Source of the DNA: Candidatus Amesbacteria bacterium RIFCSPLOWO2_01_FULL_49_25
GTDB taxonomy: Bacteria > Patescibacteriota > Microgenomatia > CAZETR01 > Amesbacteraceae
DNA length: 47,368 nt
Direction: 5' to 3'
NCBI GenBank assembly: GCA_001773725.1
Contig: MEXP01000024.1
Location: forward strand, 1 to 47,368
Part shown: positions 44,928 to 47,368 of the stretch, one piece after another
How positions within the stretch are numbered: position 1 is the stretch's first letter
Layout of the letters: the number at the start of each line of letters is the position of its first letter
Program-made: the position numbers and the translations under genes
The notes under the pieces: generated by a model
Seen by the model: the letters and a program-made list of their open reading frames with translations, nothing else
What the model was told of the DNA's origin: nothing
Databases searched by the model: none

Positions 44928-45034
44928 GAGCGGGTGAATTTCTTCTGGTCGAACTAATACAAGAACTTAAAAGTGATATGAAAGAGACTAAGCTGTTGTT
45001 TCAACAGCTATCCTCTTTTCCAATTCTTCCATAG
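44928..45034 (+). repeat. Dispersed tRNA-Gly-tail repeat, copy C
   Basis: GAGCGGGTGAATTTC-TTCTGGTCGAACTAAT; frame AGEFLLVELIQELKSDMKETKLLFQQLSSFPILP*. Confidence 0.65.
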
Positions 45035-45314
45035 ATTTCATAAAGGCTTCCTCCAAGTTGACACCGTACTTTTGGGCTAAGACTATCACGCACCAAAAAC
45101 AGTCAGATAACTCATGGGCAAGTTTTTCGTCTACGTTATCAATATTTCTTATGCCCGACTTACTCATCACTAATTTCATCAAGTCGCCCACATCTCCCAC
45201 AAACCCTTCCATAACCTGTTCTTTTGTCCACTCCTTACCATACTTTTTCTTCTCCAATTCCGAATACTTATTCCTGATTCCAACTGCTTTGGTAACTATC
45301 GTCTGAAAATCCAT
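44988..45314 (-). CDS. MazG-like nucleotide pyrophosphohydrolase
   Basis: FVGDVGDLMKLVM, EKLAHELSDCFWCVIVLAQKYGVNLEEAFMKSMEELEKRI; TATAGT-N6-ATG. Confidence 0.75.
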   Translation of the reverse strand: MDFQTIVTKAVGIRNKYSELEKKKYGKEWTKEQVMEGFVGDVGDLMKLVMSKSGIRNIDNVDEKLAHELSDCFWCVIVLAQKYGVNLEEAFMKSMEELEKRIAVETTA

Positions 45315-45353
45315 ACACACACTATATCAACTTATATATTATTTATCATCTAG

Positions 45354-45424
45354 AGCGGGTAAGGGGAATCGGACCCCTGTATTCAGTTTGGAAAACTGAC
45401 GTACTACCATTGTACTATACCCGC
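45354..45424 (-). tRNA. tRNA-Gly(TCC)
   Basis: GCGGGTA/TACCCGC acceptor; TCAGT-TTTCCAA-ACTGA; T arm AGGGG-TCCGATT-CCCCT. Confidence 0.9.
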
Positions 45425-45457
45425 GAACGATAGCGACCTGGTATCAGCCGCATTCGG

Positions 45458-45529
45458 TCGGAGACCAGGGAATTGAACCCTGCACCTCTCGGTCCCAAAC
45501 CGAGCGTTCTACCGATGAACTAGTCTCCG
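45458..45529 (-). tRNA. tRNA-Pro(TGG)
   Basis: CGGAGAC/GTCTCCG acceptor; CTCGG-TTTGGGA-CCGAG anticodon arm. Confidence 0.9.
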
Positions 45530-45556
45530 TATTTGTTCATCGGTTAGCAGCGCGCT

Positions 45557-45575
45557 CCGATGAACTAGTCTCCGT
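45557..45575 (-). repeat. Exact 19-bp duplicate of the tRNA-Pro 5' end
   Basis: CCGATGAACTAGTCTCCGT at 45512-45530 and 45557-45575. Confidence 0.85.
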
Positions 45576-45612
45576 TGCCCCCTAATTTTATCACCAATTC
45601 TCCTCACACCAC

Positions 45613-46095
45613 TCACAGCCCATCTTCATCTAATCCAATTTGGACCTCGCCTACACTCATCCCGTTAACCACCACTTTCATCGCCCCCGAAACCGCCTTA
45701 AGTCCCGACAGCTCAAAAGTGTGTCCAGTCCTGGGCTGTACCTTGCCTACTGGCAATACAGATTCTGTTCTATTAGCTTCATCCTGATACTGCAAGATTG
45801 CAAATGCCGGCTGAGACAATGTCACATATACTACTACGTCCCCCTGCTCAGTTCTGTACGCCCTAGTATCTACGACTTTTATCTGATCACTCGCCTGAGA
45901 TGAAAAGACAGTCCTTTCCTGGATCAGCTTTATTCCAATCGGAATCGCCAGCAATGCCACCACCAAAAACGTCATCGCGTCCCTCACCCTGGCTCTCAAT
46001 ATCCACAGTATCACCCCCAAGACTGCCACCCCCACCGCCGCCATCACCAACCATCCCACGCTCACTAGCTTCAACCCCAACACCACCGAATCCAT
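45613..46095 (-). CDS. Membrane protein of unknown function
   Basis: Two N-terminal TMs, soluble C-term; TATAAA-N6-ATG. Confidence 0.65.
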   Translation of the reverse strand: MDSVVLGLKLVSVGWLVMAAVGVAVLGVILWILRARVRDAMTFLVVALLAIPIGIKLIQERTVFSSQASDQIKVVDTRAYRTEQGDVVVYVTLSQPAFAILQYQDEANRTESVLPVGKVQPRTGHTFELSGLKAVSGAMKVVVNGMSVGEVQIGLDEDGL

Positions 46096-46132
46096 AACTC
46101 ATTTATACCACACTCTCCCGGGAAACCGGAGG

Positions 46133-46522
46133 CTAGACCCCAGGCCTGCTCAATTCAAACCTCACTTGACCGTTGTATCGCTCTCTTTTTACAAAACCCC
46201 CTCGCTCCAGCACCCCCATCGAACCTGGATTCAGCTCATTCACCTCCGCCCACAGTATCTCATAACCCAGCCGAGCAAATGCCAGCCCAGTAAGCAACTC
46301 CAACGCCTCAGTCGCATATCCTCGCCTTCTAAAATCCTCTCCCACGAAATACCCCACTTGAGCTTTCTTCGGGGCATACTTCTCCGGCGTTAAACTTATC
46401 ATTCCCGCCATCTGCTTCCCGTTCCATATTTCAAACGTCACCGTTTCTCCCAACACCGCCGGTCTTAACTGTCGCAATTGCACTTTCTCCCCAACAGCAA
46501 TAATTTTTTCTACCTCAGCCAT
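46133..46522 (-). CDS. GNAT family acetyltransferase (RimJ/RimL-like)
   Basis: KAQVGYFVGEDFRRRGYATEALELLTGLAFARLGYEILWAEVNELNPGSMGVLERGGFVKR. Confidence 0.88.
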   Translation of the reverse strand: MAEVEKIIAVGEKVQLRQLRPAVLGETVTFEIWNGKQMAGMISLTPEKYAPKKAQVGYFVGEDFRRRGYATEALELLTGLAFARLGYEILWAEVNELNPGSMGVLERGGFVKRERYNGQVRFELSRPGV

Positions 46523-46608
46523 CTGGTGCCGGGGGCGGGACTCGAACCCGCATAAACTTGCGTTCGGAGGCTCTTAAGGCCTCTGCGTATACCATTTCGC
46601 CACCCCGG
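46523..46608 (-). tRNA. tRNA-Leu(TAA), CCA encoded
   Basis: GCCGGGG/CCCCGGC acceptor, GAGGC-CTTAAGA-GCCTC, long variable arm. Confidence 0.92.
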
Positions 46609-46648
46609 CCCGAAAGTAATGTCATTATAAACTAGCCGGCCTACTCAC

Positions 46649-47197
46649 TCACACAGGCTCCAATATCCCTCCTCCCTCCCCACCACCGCCCAACAGTAAA
46701 TTCACTTCGCCTTCAAACACTGACAGCAGTTTTTGCCACGTATCACCAAAACCTTCCGGCAGATCTTCAGTTGAACTCACGACATGCTCTTCCAGTCCCC
46801 AAGTCACCAGCAAATGCGCCATCCTGGCAGCCACAATAGCCCTTGCCCGCTCAATCCTATCCCCACTCAAGTCCCCACCTAACTCCCTGTTCCGCATTCG
46901 ATTCCCTACCACTTGGGCTCCCCCTGCCAAAGCGGTCATAGCCAGCCGCACTTTTAGCCAGACATACTCCCCATTCTCCTCTTTTTTTACCTCGATTCGA
47001 TCACATACATCAACACAAAAGATTAACAAATTCCCCATGTTGATCCAGCCACCTTGAGTCATATCCAGACCAGCCCACACGTTTCTCCTCGCTTCCAATC
47101 CCAGATGGCTTATCCCCTGCCATACCGTCGGCACTCTATCCACCATTATCAGCTTTTTCAATAACCCTTCGTACTGTCTTCCTCTCAAATCAACCAT
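46649..47197 (-). CDS. Hypothetical protein
   Basis: 182-aa ORF between two tRNAs. Confidence 0.5.
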   Translation of the reverse strand: MVDLRGRQYEGLLKKLIMVDRVPTVWQGISHLGLEARRNVWAGLDMTQGGWINMGNLLIFCVDVCDRIEVKKEENGEYVWLKVRLAMTALAGGAQVVGNRMRNRELGGDLSGDRIERARAIVAARMAHLLVTWGLEEHVVSSTEDLPEGFGDTWQKLLSVFEGEVNLLLGGGGEGGGILEPV

Positions 47198-47200
47198 ATG

Positions 47201-47274
47201 TGGTCGCTGAGGGACTCGAACCCCCGACCCCCGCTGTGTAAAAGCGATGCTCTAACCAGCTGAGCTAAGCGACC
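47201..47274 (-). tRNA. tRNA-Val(TAC)
   Basis: GGTCGCT/AGCGACC acceptor; loop TTTACAC. Confidence 0.92.
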
Positions 47275-47301
47275 GGCTTACACTAAGACTTGTCGATTAT
47301 G

Positions 47302-47368
47302 TGCGGCGAGAGGGAGTTGAACCCACACGTCCTTGCGGACACTGGCTCCTGAAGCCAGCGCGTCTGCC
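47302..47368 (-). tRNA. tRNA-Leu(CAG), truncated by window end
   Basis: CTGGC-TTCAGGA-GCCAG anticodon arm, long variable arm TGTCCGCAAGGACGT. Confidence 0.85.

Overview
This 47.4 kb window looks like part of a compact bacterial chromosome, probably Candidate Phyla Radiation / Patescibacteria. That placement is an inference from the gene content, tight packing and small Cys-rich ORFs; I could not run a search. Left to right it contains: a lower-glycolysis block (PGM/PMM fused to a PGI-like SIS region, PEP synthase, two divergent enolase-family genes tail to tail, gpmI); rsmI, DedA and lexA; uvrB, uvrA and a short uvrC; PIG-L, transglutaminase-like, secG and peptide-binding genes; a sortase with an LPPTG substrate; a CcdA/thioredoxin-like group; an RNA-rich accessory locus at about 27.2-29.4 kb beside a TraD/VirD4-like ATPase; an alpha-glucan operon (GT4, GH57, GH15-like, GT35); and a right-hand region rich in tRNAs and small genes. 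I read nine complete tRNA genes and one truncated by the window edge. Strongest observations: (1) a complete type III hammerhead ribozyme on the minus strand (27400-27452), between a Pro/Thr-rich surface protein gene and tRNA-Arg(TCT), with other large inverted-repeat RNA structures around it; (2) a recurring arrangement of a -10-like hexamer, exactly 6 nt, then the start codon, at about 14 genes, implying widespread leaderless mRNAs; (3) many partial tRNA duplications, including a cassette-like series at 43.9-45.4 kb where tRNA-Gly 3'-end remnants separate small genes. All structures were folded by eye and all product names come from motif recognition.
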